Translations under genes and position numbers: made by a program
Source: Nemertoderma westbladi
Lineage: Eukaryota; Xenacoelomorpha; Nemertodermatida; Nemertodermatidae
DNA length: 42,581 nucleotides
Assembly (NCBI GenBank): GCA_032718475.1
Contig: JAUCBJ010005109.1
Span: 1 to 42,581, forward strand
Direction: 5' to 3'
The notes under the pieces: model-generated
Told to the model about the DNA's origin: nothing
Database searches by the model: none
What the model saw: the letters and a program-made list of their open reading frames with translations, nothing else
In this document: positions 31,246 to 41,172 of the stretch, piece by piece
Position numbering within the stretch: the stretch's first letter is position 1
Layout: every line of letters begins with the position of its first letter

Positions 31246-33882
31246 TTGTTCCAATGTGCTACTTACTGGAGAGGAGACATTAATGCAGATTTTTCACGTT
31301 TGTCGACTCATGTGCAGGCTATAAGCCAATTTTTACAGGAATTTAATTTAGATCGATTGTGGGATTTAAATCCTATAGATTTTACCTATACATGTTACAG
31401 AGATCAGTCTATATTTCACTCCACTTTGGATCACTTTTTTGGTAATAAATTGTTATTTGATAACACTGTGGAATCTGGTGTAATACATTCCGGTGCCAAC
31501 TTGTCAGGTCACTGTCCTATATACTTAAAGTTAAATATTTGTGTCACTAATCTGAAAGCTGGTATTACGACTGATGTCAATAGTAGCTGTAATAATAGTA
31601 ATGTCAATTTTAAACGTGCTACTTGTGAGCAGCAGCGTGAGTTTGGTATAAAACTAACTGGTGCTTTAAATGATATAGAACCTTTACCTGGTGTAGTATT
31701 GTGTGATAATATTTTTTGCACCGATCCTAGCCATAGACTGGATATCGAAAAATACACATTGGAAATTCTTGAAGCGATTGATGGGTGCTCCAGTTGTTGC
31801 CTTGGCAATGGTAAACAAACAGGGGAGTCCAATGTACCAGCTGACAGGCCAATTTTGCCAGGTTGGTCAAATCATGTAAAACCTTTTAAGGAAGAAGCCA
31901 TATTTTGGCACAGTTTATGGGTATCAGCAGGCAGCCCCAACGCTTCCGAGAATGAACATCTCTTTCATATGCGCCGGGTTACTAGAGCACAGTACAAGTA
32001 CGCTGTACGTAGATTGAAGAAGTCTGCAGATAAAGTTCGCCGCGATAAACTTATACAGGCTTGTTTGCAAACTAACTCAGATATATTTAGAGAAATTAAG
32101 AAACTTCGTTCAGTTCCCTGTACTGTTAGTGCTACAGTTGATGATTGTTCCGATCCACAGTCTATAGCCAATAAGTTTGCCAGTATTTACTCCGATTTAT
32201 TCAATCAACCGTATGACTCTAATATTGAACAATTAAAACAGACAATTGAATATAAGTTAAGAGGTTCTACAGACGATTTTCACAAAATCTCACCCGAGTT
32301 GGTTGACGAGGCCTTACATAGATTAAAAAGTTCAAAATCGGACGTTACTTTTGGGTTCGACTCGGATTGTTTGATTAATGGTCCTCCTGAATTACGGTTA
32401 CATATTAGTAAATTGTTCAACTCTTTCTTATTTCACGGTTTTGTTCCGCAGTTCATCCTGACATGTGTTATTATTCCATTAATTAAAGACAAACTGGGTA
32501 ATCAGAATACATCTAATAATTACAGGGCGATTGCTCTATCCTCGTTATTGATTAAACTGTTCGAGTGGGTAATGCTTCTATCCCAGTCACAAAGGTTGCT
32601 ATTGGACGAATTGCAGTTTGGGTTCCAGTCTGGCTCCAGTACTACCCAATGTACTTGGGCGGCCTCTGAGGTCGTTGGATATTACTCCCGGCATTCTACT
32701 CCGGTCTATGGTTGTCTACTAGATTTGTCAAAGGCGTTCGACATGGTTGAATGGGGCAAATTATTCCTAGAACTAATTAAGAAAGGTTTCTCGGCTTTAT
32801 TTCTTCGTGTTTTATTATGGATTTACTGTAACCAATCCTGTTGTGTGCGGTGGAATAATTCGCATTCTGACTCGTTCACTCTATCAAACGGGGTTAGACA
32901 AGGTTCCGTGGCCAGCCCAATTTTGTTCTGTGTACTACTAGACAAGTTGATAAAAAAGTTACGATCTTCGAAAGTAGGGTGCCATATAGGAAAGGTTTAC
33001 TTAGGGATCTTAGCTTACGCCGATGACATTCTTCTGCTCTGCCCCTCCATACTTGGTCTTCAATACATGGTATCTCTTTGTGAAGATTTTGCAAAGGAAC
33101 ACAACCTCGTATTTAGCACGAACGCCGATCCTGATAAATCGAAATCTAAATGTATACGTTTCGACTCCATATGGTCTGAGCCTCATATTCACATCGGTTT
33201 AAATGGGGTTAATCTTCCGTGGGTGAAGCAGGCGCTGCATCTTGGGAATGTAATGGATTATAAGAATTCAATGGAACCCGATACTTTACGTAAACGCGGT
33301 CAATTCATAGGAAAGATAAATGCATTACGACAAGAATTTTATTTCGCGGATCCGTATCAATTGTGTAACATACAACGAATTTATGCCACATGTTTTTATG
33401 GTAGTAGTCTTTGGGACCTTTTTTCTCCACAATGTACACGTATTTATAGTGCTTGGAATATCAATGTTAGGATTATTTTTGGCTTACCCCGTACAACACA
33501 TAGATATATCGTAGAAAATATTGTGCAGTTCAATCACCCATGTATAATGATTCAATCTAGGTTTGTTTCGTTTGCTCAAAGTTTATTGACCTCTTTAAAA
33601 CCATCTATTCGTTTCTTGGCAGAATTATTTTTATTTGATTGTAGATCTCGTGGCGGGTGTAATTTTAGGAAAATTGGCAATTTATGTAATGAACACAATT
33701 TAAGATTATTAAAACATAATCGCGTTAAGATATTGAAGTATGTACCATGCAGTGACGGTGCTAACAATTATAAAGTGCGCATTTGTAGGGAACTTTTGGA
33801 TTGCCGGCTGAGCACTTTAGAAGTGCCGGGGTTTTCTGCAGAAGAATTAGATTATATGTTATCGTATATGTGTACAAGCTGA
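31246..33882 (+). CDS. LINE polyprotein: endonuclease C-terminus plus reverse transcriptase
   Basis: A long frame of 878 codons. The listed start is only a TTG; real homology begins near GDINADFSRL (31273), so this is a truncated product with no proper start. The residues up to about 95 are the end of an APE-type endonuclease (GDINAD, STLDHFF, SGHCPI). The RT follows: D493 in LDLSKAFD (motif A), RQGSVASP at 551 (motif B), YADD at 591-594 (motif C). A conserved post-RT region, FYGSSLWDLF...WNINVRIIFGLPRTTHRYIV, ends the protein. Upstream endonuclease residues (31174-31263, ALLTLINDIKNII...VLLTG) continue in another frame because of a small indel at about 31261-31270, within a GGAGAGGAGA run. 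With the domain truncated and shifted, autonomous activity is unlikely, although the RT catalytic residues are intact. Confidence 0.88.
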   Translation: MFQCATYWRGDINADFSRLSTHVQAISQFLQEFNLDRLWDLNPIDFTYTCYRDQSIFHSTLDHFFGNKLLFDNTVESGVIHSGANLSGHCPIYLKLNICVTNLKAGITTDVNSSCNNSNVNFKRATCEQQREFGIKLTGALNDIEPLPGVVLCDNIFCTDPSHRLDIEKYTLEILEAIDGCSSCCLGNGKQTGESNVPADRPILPGWSNHVKPFKEEAIFWHSLWVSAGSPNASENEHLFHMRRVTRAQYKYAVRRLKKSADKVRRDKLIQACLQTNSDIFREIKKLRSVPCTVSATVDDCSDPQSIANKFASIYSDLFNQPYDSNIEQLKQTIEYKLRGSTDDFHKISPELVDEALHRLKSSKSDVTFGFDSDCLINGPPELRLHISKLFNSFLFHGFVPQFILTCVIIPLIKDKLGNQNTSNNYRAIALSSLLIKLFEWVMLLSQSQRLLLDELQFGFQSGSSTTQCTWAASEVVGYYSRHSTPVYGCLLDLSKAFDMVEWGKLFLELIKKGFSALFLRVLLWIYCNQSCCVRWNNSHSDSFTLSNGVRQGSVASPILFCVLLDKLIKKLRSSKVGCHIGKVYLGILAYADDILLLCPSILGLQYMVSLCEDFAKEHNLVFSTNADPDKSKSKCIRFDSIWSEPHIHIGLNGVNLPWVKQALHLGNVMDYKNSMEPDTLRKRGQFIGKINALRQEFYFADPYQLCNIQRIYATCFYGSSLWDLFSPQCTRIYSAWNINVRIIFGLPRTTHRYIVENIVQFNHPCIMIQSRFVSFAQSLLTSLKPSIRFLAELFLFDCRSRGGCNFRKIGNLCNEHNLRLLKHNRVKILKYVPCSDGANNYKVRICRELLDCRLSTLEVPGFSAEELDYMLSYMCTS

Positions 33883-33971
33883 TCATTTCTACTTAGTTAC
33901 CATAGTCTATATTTATATTTATATTATATATTATATTATATATTCAGTATATTTGTGCTTGCTGTACTCTA

Positions 33972-34175
33972 GTGTGGAACAACGTACGTAATGTTTGGAA
34001 TCTACCTTTTAAGTCTCACAGATATATTATAGTCGAAGGAATTGTAAGTTTTTGTCACCGTCTTATAATGTTATATAACCGATTTATAAAGTTTGTTAAT
34101 ACTACTTTGTTATCGGACAAATTATGTGTCAGTTTTTCTTTTGTTGGTGTATTTTTAAAATTAGGCCTGATCTGA
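33972..34175 (+). pseudogene. second, divergent LINE post-RT domain fragment
   Basis: Directly after the main LINE stop, the plus strand encodes VWNNVRNVWNLPFKSHRYII and then RFIKFVNTTLLSDK. It aligns with the C-terminal part of the 878-codon frame (AWNINVRIIFGLPRTTHRYI ... RFVSFAQSLLTSLK), but is clearly a different sequence. It has no start codon. It may be a remnant of a second LINE family whose 3' end became fused to this element, or a diverged internal duplication carried in its 3' UTR. Confidence 0.65.
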
Positions 34176-34352
34176 TATCTCTATGATGTGTCTATTATGC
34201 CGTCACTTGTTGATCTTACCTTTATTATATATTATTATTTACCTTGTGCTAATCTTTATATGTATACTGTATAATACATACCGGTACGCTGTACTTATAT
34301 TGTTATGATGCATTTCATATATATATAATGTACGAAAATAAATAAATTAAAT

Positions 34353-35399
34353 TATACTACGGGCAGATCTGCCACTGCTACAGCAACGAAGCTAGTTCCA
34401 GGAGGGCCCACGCCCCACGGCACCGTAACCATGTAGGATGGGACCCCTCCAAGCGGTAGGCATAAAGTAAACTGCAAGTGGGGTCCCTGCGAGGGGGGAA
34501 ATTGAATATAGGACAGCAAAATGAACCAAGCGTTAATAAACAAAAAATAGGAAGTACTGTAGTAATATTTTAGTAACAGTTATGGATAGATAACAACCAT
34601 AAATATAACCAATGAACAAAGGCATTAAGGATTAGCAAACAAATACCGTGACTAGTTGAAGTTGAAAAACACATAGTTCAGATAGAGCCATGATAAAAAG
34701 TAGAAACCAAGAGAGAGGATTCAGATACTAATGGGAAAATTGAGAAAGGAACCAGAAAGGGCTTGGCTTAGTTAGTATGACCACTGCGGGATTTAAAAAA
34801 CACAAGAGAATAATATTAATATGTTACCCATAAATTGCTATGAAATCAAACTGATAATGTCGTTGGAAACCAGTGGCACCACAAAAAGGAATGCGATTTG
34901 ATTGTTACTGTGATTTCCATGTCAATAATGCCAGAAAAGCAGTGCACAATGTATTAATTACCATGAGACAAGAATGAGACTAGAGAAAATCGCTGTGCTA
35001 CGACAGTATGTCATAATGAGAGAGGAATAAATTGAGCAATAACACTATATATTTTATATATCTCTTCTACAAAATCAGTAATTTATATTTAATGACCTTA
35101 AACTACGCATTCATTAGTCACGGCTGCAATGTGAATGGTATTAATATTAATACATTACAAATGTCGATATATTACTGAATATTATAATGTATAAATTTCT
35201 TATATCCATACTTTGAAGGGTGTGCTTGTATATTAGGAATAACATATATATTTAATACTGTAGCTTAAAATAATTTACTTTCCTAATAGGTTAACTGTGG
35301 CCATGGGTCGGTAGCCATGGGGCTTTATAGGGTTTTGCTAAACTCTAGTACCATAGATAGGCTAAAAGAGAGACTAATACTTCCGTATAAGATAAGAAT
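34353..35399. other. non-coding part of duplicated unit B
   Basis: The counterpart of 18912-19974, collinear, with scattered substitutions and a short deletion near 34565. I see no gene. Confidence 0.55.
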
Positions 35400-35662
35400 A
35401 TGAGAAAAAATAAGAATGCATGCTGATCCACTCCATCAGTAGCTGCTTGTAGATTGTGGTAGAAATTTTCCACCTCCTCTACAGGGGCAACACTAGTTGG
35501 AGAGTAGCACACAATCAGAACGACCTTAGGAAACTTCTTAGCCAGTCTTCCAGAACATGAGAAGTGGCAACGGATGATGCGGTTAGAGATTTGGTCTATT
35601 TTGTCCAATGCTGCATGTGCAGTTGGATTCATCAATAGACCAATTCCACCATTGCCACTACC
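35400..35662 (-). pseudogene. degenerate LINE endonuclease fragment, copy B
   Basis: The less damaged version of the 19975-20232 fragment. One minus-strand frame reads AALDKIDQISNRIIRCHFSC, then KVVLIVCYSPTSVAP, EEVENFYHNLQAATDGVD, matching the central part of a non-LTR endonuclease (IS-x-RI ... VCYSPT ... EVxxFYxxL). It is cut before GDFN and is followed by unrelated sequence, so it is non-functional. Its frame is preserved where copy A has an 11-base deletion. Confidence 0.75.
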
Positions 35663-35911
35663 ATCGTCTGATGCGAGGGCATGTCATCAACGGCCTCATG
35701 CCCTTAATCAGAACCTCGTCAGTCTATCCAGTCTTGAATACCAACAGCGCTAAGGCAATGCTTATTGCTTATCTGCCAGGACAGCCAGCTCGCCCTGTTG
35801 CATAGGGGACCCGGCTATATGTAGATATCTATAGGCTTTCCAGGATTTGGAAGTCACAGAGAATCAATCGGAAACTTAAAGAGTAGTAAGGTAAACAACT
35901 TAATTGAAACA

Positions 35912-36160
35912 GCGTCTTTCATATTCTACTATATTAAAGACTTTACCGAACGGCTCTTGCCCCTCCCACCTACTATGGTTACTATTGTGTATATGTAACA
36001 TATGCGGTATAAGGCCAGTCCGCGGAAGTAATTTAATTACTTCGCGTTTACTAGTTGGCGCTTGACCTTGTACCACATTAGTTAATAACCCGTCATAGTA
36101 AGTTGGTGGGGTTGCAGACGTTTGGTAAAGTCTTTAACATCGATAGACTATGACAGACGC
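35912..36160. mobile_element. fold-back MITE, copy B
   Basis: Counterpart of 20479-20726, with the same inverted-repeat ends; the left end has drifted more (GCGTCTTTCATATTCTACTA). The inner palindrome GAAGTAATTTAATTACTTC is conserved. Confidence 0.75.
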
Positions 36161-36379
36161 AGCAACAAAAAGGTGAATAAACACTGATTAGCGCTAGGCA
36201 ACAATGCTATATAGGTTATAGTATTTATAATATTATTTTGATTTGATTATTGTACTTAAATCCATCACCATTACTATTTTAAAAATTTCTTCCACCACCT
36301 CACCCGTTTATCCCACTATCCTCGCTATCTACATCCTCCACATTATTACCATTACCACCACCACCACCCAACATTCCCA

Positions 36380-36715
36380 TCAACATTTCGATTGTCTCTT
36401 CCATCGCCTTCTCCTGCGCACACCTATCCACCTCCCGGGATCTCCTATCTCCCCAGCCGCTATCTCTAACTCCCAATCTTCTCCCCACGCACTCTTGTTC
36501 TTCTTTTGCTCTTCCTCCAAATTATATTTTATCTCCTCCCACTCGTTCCTCGGATCTAGCAATCTCTCCACCCGCGCTTCTTCTTTATCCCTTTCATACA
36601 TCGCCACCAGTATCATATCATTCTCATGATGGATAAACGTTAGATGGTTTACTGTAAAAAAAAACATAAACAATGAGATGGATGGAAGGTAATGGTACCA
36701 TGAGAGATTATCCAC
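36380..36715 (-). pseudogene. ORF of charged protein, copy B
   Basis: An open frame of 111 codons with ATG. It has a hydrophobic N-terminal stretch (SISLFMFFFTVNHLTF), then a Glu/Arg/Lys-rich helix-like part (RDKEEARVERLLDPRNEWEE, EEEQKKNKSAW) and a basic end (RRRRRWKRQ). The matching frame in copy A is shortened by substitutions (ends 21051). I recognise no family, and the different end in A argues against selection. The overlapping frame 36300-36488 is likewise shared with A. Confidence 0.25.
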
Positions 36716-37150
36716 CTCTTAATCCAAAAACCGCAGTGTTGTTATATATTATATTTTATTTATATTGTCCGACAACTTCCATTAAGCTGTATTGTATTAA
36801 TCTATGGAACATGGCAGGTATTCCCTGGCTAATATTTGGCCTTGACTTTCATTTAGGTACACTCTCTCAATCATCACTTAAAAAAAGACGGATAGCCATT
36901 AACGGCACATTCTACCTCGCCTCCTATATGTATCTAAATTATTGCAAAAATAAATTATTATATATTCTCCCATCGTTATTTAGCTTATATATTTAATTAT
37001 AATTATGCTAAACATTAGCTGCACAGTCGCCTGTCGTCTGGACAAGTCGGATATATTGAGGATATCGCGAACTTCTACTCTCAACAGAGGTTTTCGATTA
37101 ATGGTCTCCCTTTTAGTGAGAAGCTTGAGCAATTGCAATAATTTTAATTA

Positions 37151-37174
37151 GGGGGGGGGGGGGGGGGGGGGGGG
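37151..37174 (+). repeat. poly(G) tract, copy B
   Basis: 24 uninterrupted G, homologous to the interrupted tract at 21717-21744. Confidence 0.95.
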
Positions 37175-38087
37175 TTAGCATCCCCAAATTGAAACTCAAA
37201 TTTTTGTGTCTCTGGACCCTAAAATTGGGTGAAAATTATTTTTTGTGCTACCGGTGCTAAACATCGTCTGGACTGTGTAAGAATAACGAATAACCAAACC
37301 AAATATTTTTAAAATTGGCACCAAAATGGCTCCGTAAAGGCCAAAAGAGCCTTTTTGCGCCAAGGGCTATTTCTCCACCAATATTTGTTGAAATATGTCG
37401 AAATTTGGAATATAAGTTCAGAAGAACCCTGCATCCAATTCTTCTGAAAAAAATTTGCCTCAAATGCACGGGGTCTTTTTAGAATAAAAAGGCCCCAAAA
37501 AAGATTTTTTTGGGCCTTTTTTATATAAAAAGGCTCCAGGGTATTTCCTGGTTTCTAAATTAGTTCAGAAGAACTATGGAGAAAGGTATTCTTAAGAGGT
37601 GTACCAAATTTAACTCATTTCAGCTAAAATTGGTGGACAATTAGCCTTTTTCATGAAAAAAAACGTCATTATGAGATATAGGGTGTTTAAAGTTTAAGGA
37701 ACAATTCAAACCTTCCTGCCTTCCCGCAATTTAAGATAATACCATTTCTCTATGTTCAACAATAACTTTTTCACAAATGAATGAAATTAAACAAAAATTT
37801 TCATGCTTGCTAAACAGATATATAGGCCTAACTTGTTTAATTAATTTTATTCATATCTGCACCGTGAGAGCCTTTTTTATGAAAAGGGCCCCGCACAATT
37901 GTAAAATATAGTGCTGCTCAAAGGCTTGTCAAAAATCGAACTAGCTCTTACGTTTTGGGTAATCCTAATAACTCGAGTTTGAGAAAAGATATGAAAAAAA
38001 CTGCTTGCAGATTTGAAATCTCCATTAAATTAGGCACCAGGAGGCTGCAAAGTAGGCTACAGTAGGCTGCAGGACATTGCTTTCGCC
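37175..38087. other. non-coding part of duplicated unit B
   Basis: Counterpart of 21745-22670. I see no gene. The AAAAAGGCCCC/GGGCCTTTTT hairpin words are at about 37487-37545. Confidence 0.5.
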
Positions 38088-38302
38088 GTGAGGACCAGCC
38101 AATGCATAATCTTGTACTTTGGAAGCCTCATGGAGTGAATAAGCATGGTGGACACTCTGGGCAGCCCATGACTTTCTTGAGACGCATCTTAAACAGTTAA
38201 AGGACACTGGCCTTGAAGATGCGGATGATCTAGCAAATGTCATGGCCCATGGGTGATACATGATATGGAGTTGTGGCGGCGCAATTTTGTCGACAAGCCG
38301 AG
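38088..38302 (+). pseudogene. degenerate LINE 3' end, copy B
   Basis: Same content as 22671-22885 (KPHGVNKHGG..., FLETHLKQLKDTGLEDADDL, ELWRRNF in shifted frames). A 6-base duplication (GATACATGATATGG) is added near 38255 relative to copy A. Confidence 0.6.
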
Positions 38303-38472
38303 CACAGCATTCTTAAAAATGCAGCTGCAATGCAGCATGCCGATCCTACCTAGTAGTAGTAGGCTTGAAATGAAATGTTTAGGTATTGTTAGTCCTTCAT
38401 ATTCATTTAATATCTCATCTATGACAGTTCTTCTGACTGTTTTTAAATACAGAATATGATTATGGATTAAAT

Positions 38473-38705
38473 TGCGAGCGTAGCGAGCATGACAATGTGG
38501 TTTTATATCTGTCAGTCAGTCTGTCTGTATGTATATTGGTCTGATATTGCCTTGGCCTAGGCCAAATTGAAAAACTTTTGAAACAACTCATGTAAGTTAA
38601 TCAACATATACAGTAGGAGGCCTAGCCTAATAGGGATATTGAAATAATGAATAAGAGCAGATGAGTAGGATACAATTATAAACGCGAGCGAAGCGAGCGA
38701 AAATT
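38473..38705 (+). repeat. GCGAGCG-flanked repeat, copy B
   Basis: Ends GCGAGCGTAGCGAGC (38474) and GCGAGCGAAGCGAGCG (about 38684), better preserved than in copy A. Such GCGAGCG(A/T)AGCGAGC borders are common at ends of repeats in invertebrate genomes. The interior is CTGTCAGTCAGTCTGTCTGT and AT-rich DNA. Confidence 0.6.
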
Positions 38706-39161
38706 TTTAACTCTTTTTAATCATACTAGTAGCCTATCTGCCTATAATTTCAATTACCGGTAGCACTGGTCACTGGTTGTGGTTGACTGGCACTGGGTAG
38801 AGTGGAGTGGATAGGTTGCCAGTGCATTGCAGCATTGCTTGTACAGTTGTAGTGTAGCTGTGTACAGTGTAGGCCTACGCTGCTACATGCTGACATGACA
38901 TCCAAATGCGAGCCAGGATCCTCAATGCGCGCCACATGACCCTGTTGCTCCGCGCCAGGACAGCGAGAGCGACAGCAGGATCCTTAATGTAATGCGCGCC
39001 ACACGCAGCCTGCCACACATGCAGACATGTCACATGTTGAGGAAACTCTGCATAAATTCCAACCTGCAGAGGCAGACCTGGTGTGCATCCAGTGCAGCAG
39101 TGTGCTTACCGGTACCTGGGTACCGTACATACAGACAGACATCTGGACATACAGAATGACT

Positions 39162-39170
39162 GACATTATT
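39162..39170. other. left target duplication, GACATTATT
   Basis: Repeated at 41932-41940. It is single in copy A at 23722-23730. Confidence 0.88.
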
Positions 39171-39249
39171 TAGGATGGCTAAAACGTCTGTCCTTATCTG
39201 ATCTGATCTGATCTGACGGTATCTGACACTTGTTCCACCTTGGTTCAGA

Positions 39250-39483
39250 GCACACCGTGGTGTAGTGGTTATATTGAATTCACATCTCACGGAGGATGTG
39301 GGTTCAACCCCGGCATGGGGGCCAAGGTAGTTTTCGTTTTGGCACGAATGTTTTGAAGGGTTTAGCGAGGCATCTCTGCCTTGCATCCTTAAATGGTAGC
39401 TAAATGAGTACTGGACTTTCTGCCTATGTCAGCATGTGAAGTTTCCCCGGTATTCCCCTTAAACCCGGGGGGGGGGGGGGGGG
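39250..39483 (+). mobile_element. tRNA-derived SINE
   Basis: RNA polymerase III promoter boxes are present at correct spacing: box A TGGTGTAGTGG at 39258-39268 (fits TRGYNNARNNG) and box B GGTTCAACCCC at 39301-39311 (fits GGTTCRANNCC). The tRNA-like part resembles tRNA-Glu/Asp (GTAGTGGTTA, CTCAC), but no acceptor stem can be formed, so it is not a functional tRNA gene. A ~150-bp unrelated body follows and the copy ends near a 17-base G run (39467-39483). Confidence 0.75.
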
Positions 39484-39631
39484 TCAATATAATACCTCCC
39501 GCTTTGAAACTAACGATACTAACTAAAAGACTAACTGAAACAAACTAAAGGGAATTCAAATAAAATAAGCTAGAAATTTTAAATTTGTTTTTAGCGGCTG
39601 GTGCCAAATTTTTGGTGCCGGTCCATGCAGT

Positions 39632-39735
39632 CTGGGAAATTAGCCCTATAGGGAAACTTATTTATTTCCCTATACAGCTATAGGGAAATTTGTGTTTCCC
39701 TATAGGGAAATTACAGCTTTCCCTATAAGGAAATT
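39632..39735. repeat. TTTCCCTATAGGGAAA palindrome cluster
   Basis: Four to five copies of the palindrome CCCTATAGGG with flanking AAA/TTT lie within about 100 bases, some perfect (TTTCCCTATAGGGAAA) and some with a one-base change. They can form alternative hairpins. Non-coding. Confidence 0.85.
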
Positions 39736-40099
39736 ATGCAATATCTTGGTTTTTAATTAATTTTACATTATTTTTATTTAATTTAGACTATACATTTCCT
39801 GTAATACTGTTTTAATAATAATGAATAATATTAACTATTAAGTGCTATGATTCAAAATATATTGAATAATGAATATTGGTACACTACCTACACTGCAGTC
39901 ATTTACTTTTAATCAGAGGTTGTCTATTTCCATCAAAAACATCACCTTCCCCTTACAATATTCCTTCACCCTTTATGGCAATTCCCTTGTCCTATTGTCT
40001 GCTTGCACACACTTCGAAATGGAAGACATTGACTAAAGATTACATGATAATAGTCTCAACGAGTATATAATGTGTTGAATTAACCAATCACCAATGTCA

Positions 40100-40640
40100 T
40101 GCTCTCTACAGGACTCCCAAGTCTTTATGTAAATCTGTGGACTTTAGTGAGTGGTCGAGCATTACCTTACATTTGTCGTGATTAAAAAGAAGTTGGCACA
40201 ATTTGCTCCAGCGGCCCAGGACATCCAAATCACGTAAATCAATCAATCATCTGATCATGTAGTGGGGCAATAGAGGTGATGTTACTGGGGTCGAATATAG
40301 TGATGTCTTTAAAGGTCATCGGCGAAAAGATGAATGAGGTGAGTGAGTAGAGTTGGAACATCATCCACGTATTCAAGGAACAAGAAAACTCCAGCAACAC
40401 TTCCCTGAGGAACACCACTGTCAACAGGTAGCCACGGTGATGTTTTCCCACTGATGCTGATGACCACGCGTTGGTATCTGCAAGAGAGAGAAATGCCCGA
40501 AACCAATTTAATAACTTGCCGATTATTCCATATTCCAGTATTCCAAGGGCCTGCAATTTGACAATCATTCTCTAGTGTGGCATTGAATCAAAGGCTTTCC
40601 GAAAGTCCAAGTATGCAGTGATTACATGCGATCATCTAGT
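40100..40640 (-). pseudogene. degenerate LINE reverse transcriptase fragment
   Basis: On the minus strand, across several frames: AYLDFRKAFDSMPH with a stop, MIVKLQALGI, KLLNWFRAFLS, then SGVPQGSVAGVFLFLEYVDD, HLFADDL, and finally LRDLDVLGRWSKLCQLLFNH and KDLGV. These are RT motifs A (LDFRKAFD), B (SGVPQGSV), C (FADD) and the following (N/H)xxKC...KDLGV region in the correct order, as in CR1/Jockey-type LINEs. Frameshifts and the stop make it non-functional. It is a different family from the 31174 LINE (FADD against YADD, SGVPQGSV against NGVRQGSV). Confidence 0.85.
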
Positions 40641-40979
40641 ACATTGAACCAATGGAAATGGAAGATACAATCAAGTAGTTGTAGAGTGCATGCTGCATGA
40701 TCGCCCTTTCTGGAAACCTTAATGGTCATATAGGGTATAACAGTATAAGGTTATTTTCCTTCATATAGCTGTATGTTTCATTGACAACGTTTTGTTTCAT
40801 AACTTTGCAGACCACTGATGTTAGACTGATAGATCTTTTTTAGATCTTTGCATAGATAGTGCTTTTATTAAGTGTTTTATGCGCGTGCGCGATGTCCTTT
40901 ATTTTTTGAGGGGGATGATCTATTGATCAGGCAGTCGGACGGTTAGTAAGAAGGTGGGCAGGTGGGTGTAAACAAGCCG

Positions 40980-41172
40980 CCGCGGTAACATATTCTCCTT
41001 TCCCTCAATTGGTAGGTAACAAAATCGTTTATTGTTTTGGTTAGAAAACCCTGTCTTGGTAACCTTCTCCTTTCCCTCAATTTGTAGGTAACAACGTCGT
41101 TTACGGTTTTGGTTAGAAATTACAGCCGCTGTAACCTGCTCTTTTCCTTCAATTGGAAGGTAACAACAGCGT
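40980..41172. repeat. 72-bp tandem repeat, nearly 3 copies
   Basis: The phrase CTCCTTTCCCTCAATTGGTAGGTAAC and a following GTTTTGGTTAGAAA recur at 40995, 41067 and 41139. Because 72 is divisible by 3, a minus-strand frame through it stays open (repeating CCYLPIEGKE); I consider that fortuitous. Confidence 0.88.

Larger units (their letters stand above)
31174..34352 (+). mobile_element. 5'-truncated non-LTR retrotransposon (LINE)
   Basis: About 3.2 kb interrupts the sequence AGTAGTATACTACGGG of copy A (18911-18924). It starts inside the endonuclease domain, contains an almost complete RT frame, and ends in an AAAATAAATAAATTAAAT tail. The flanking duplication is no longer than TAT. The left junction reuses an ACAACATGCA word found both in the flank and in the insert, suggesting microhomology at 5' truncation. 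It belongs to the APE-endonuclease LINEs with a YADD reverse transcriptase; I do not assign a clade. Confidence 0.85.

Noticed and set aside
31246-31272. Start codon of the LINE frame
   Set aside because: It is a TTG, and the first residues are out-of-frame endonuclease sequence; the real protein began further upstream, outside this truncated copy.
39254-39325. Functional tRNA gene
   Set aside because: Box A and box B are good, but the acceptor stem does not pair and an unrelated body follows, as in a SINE.
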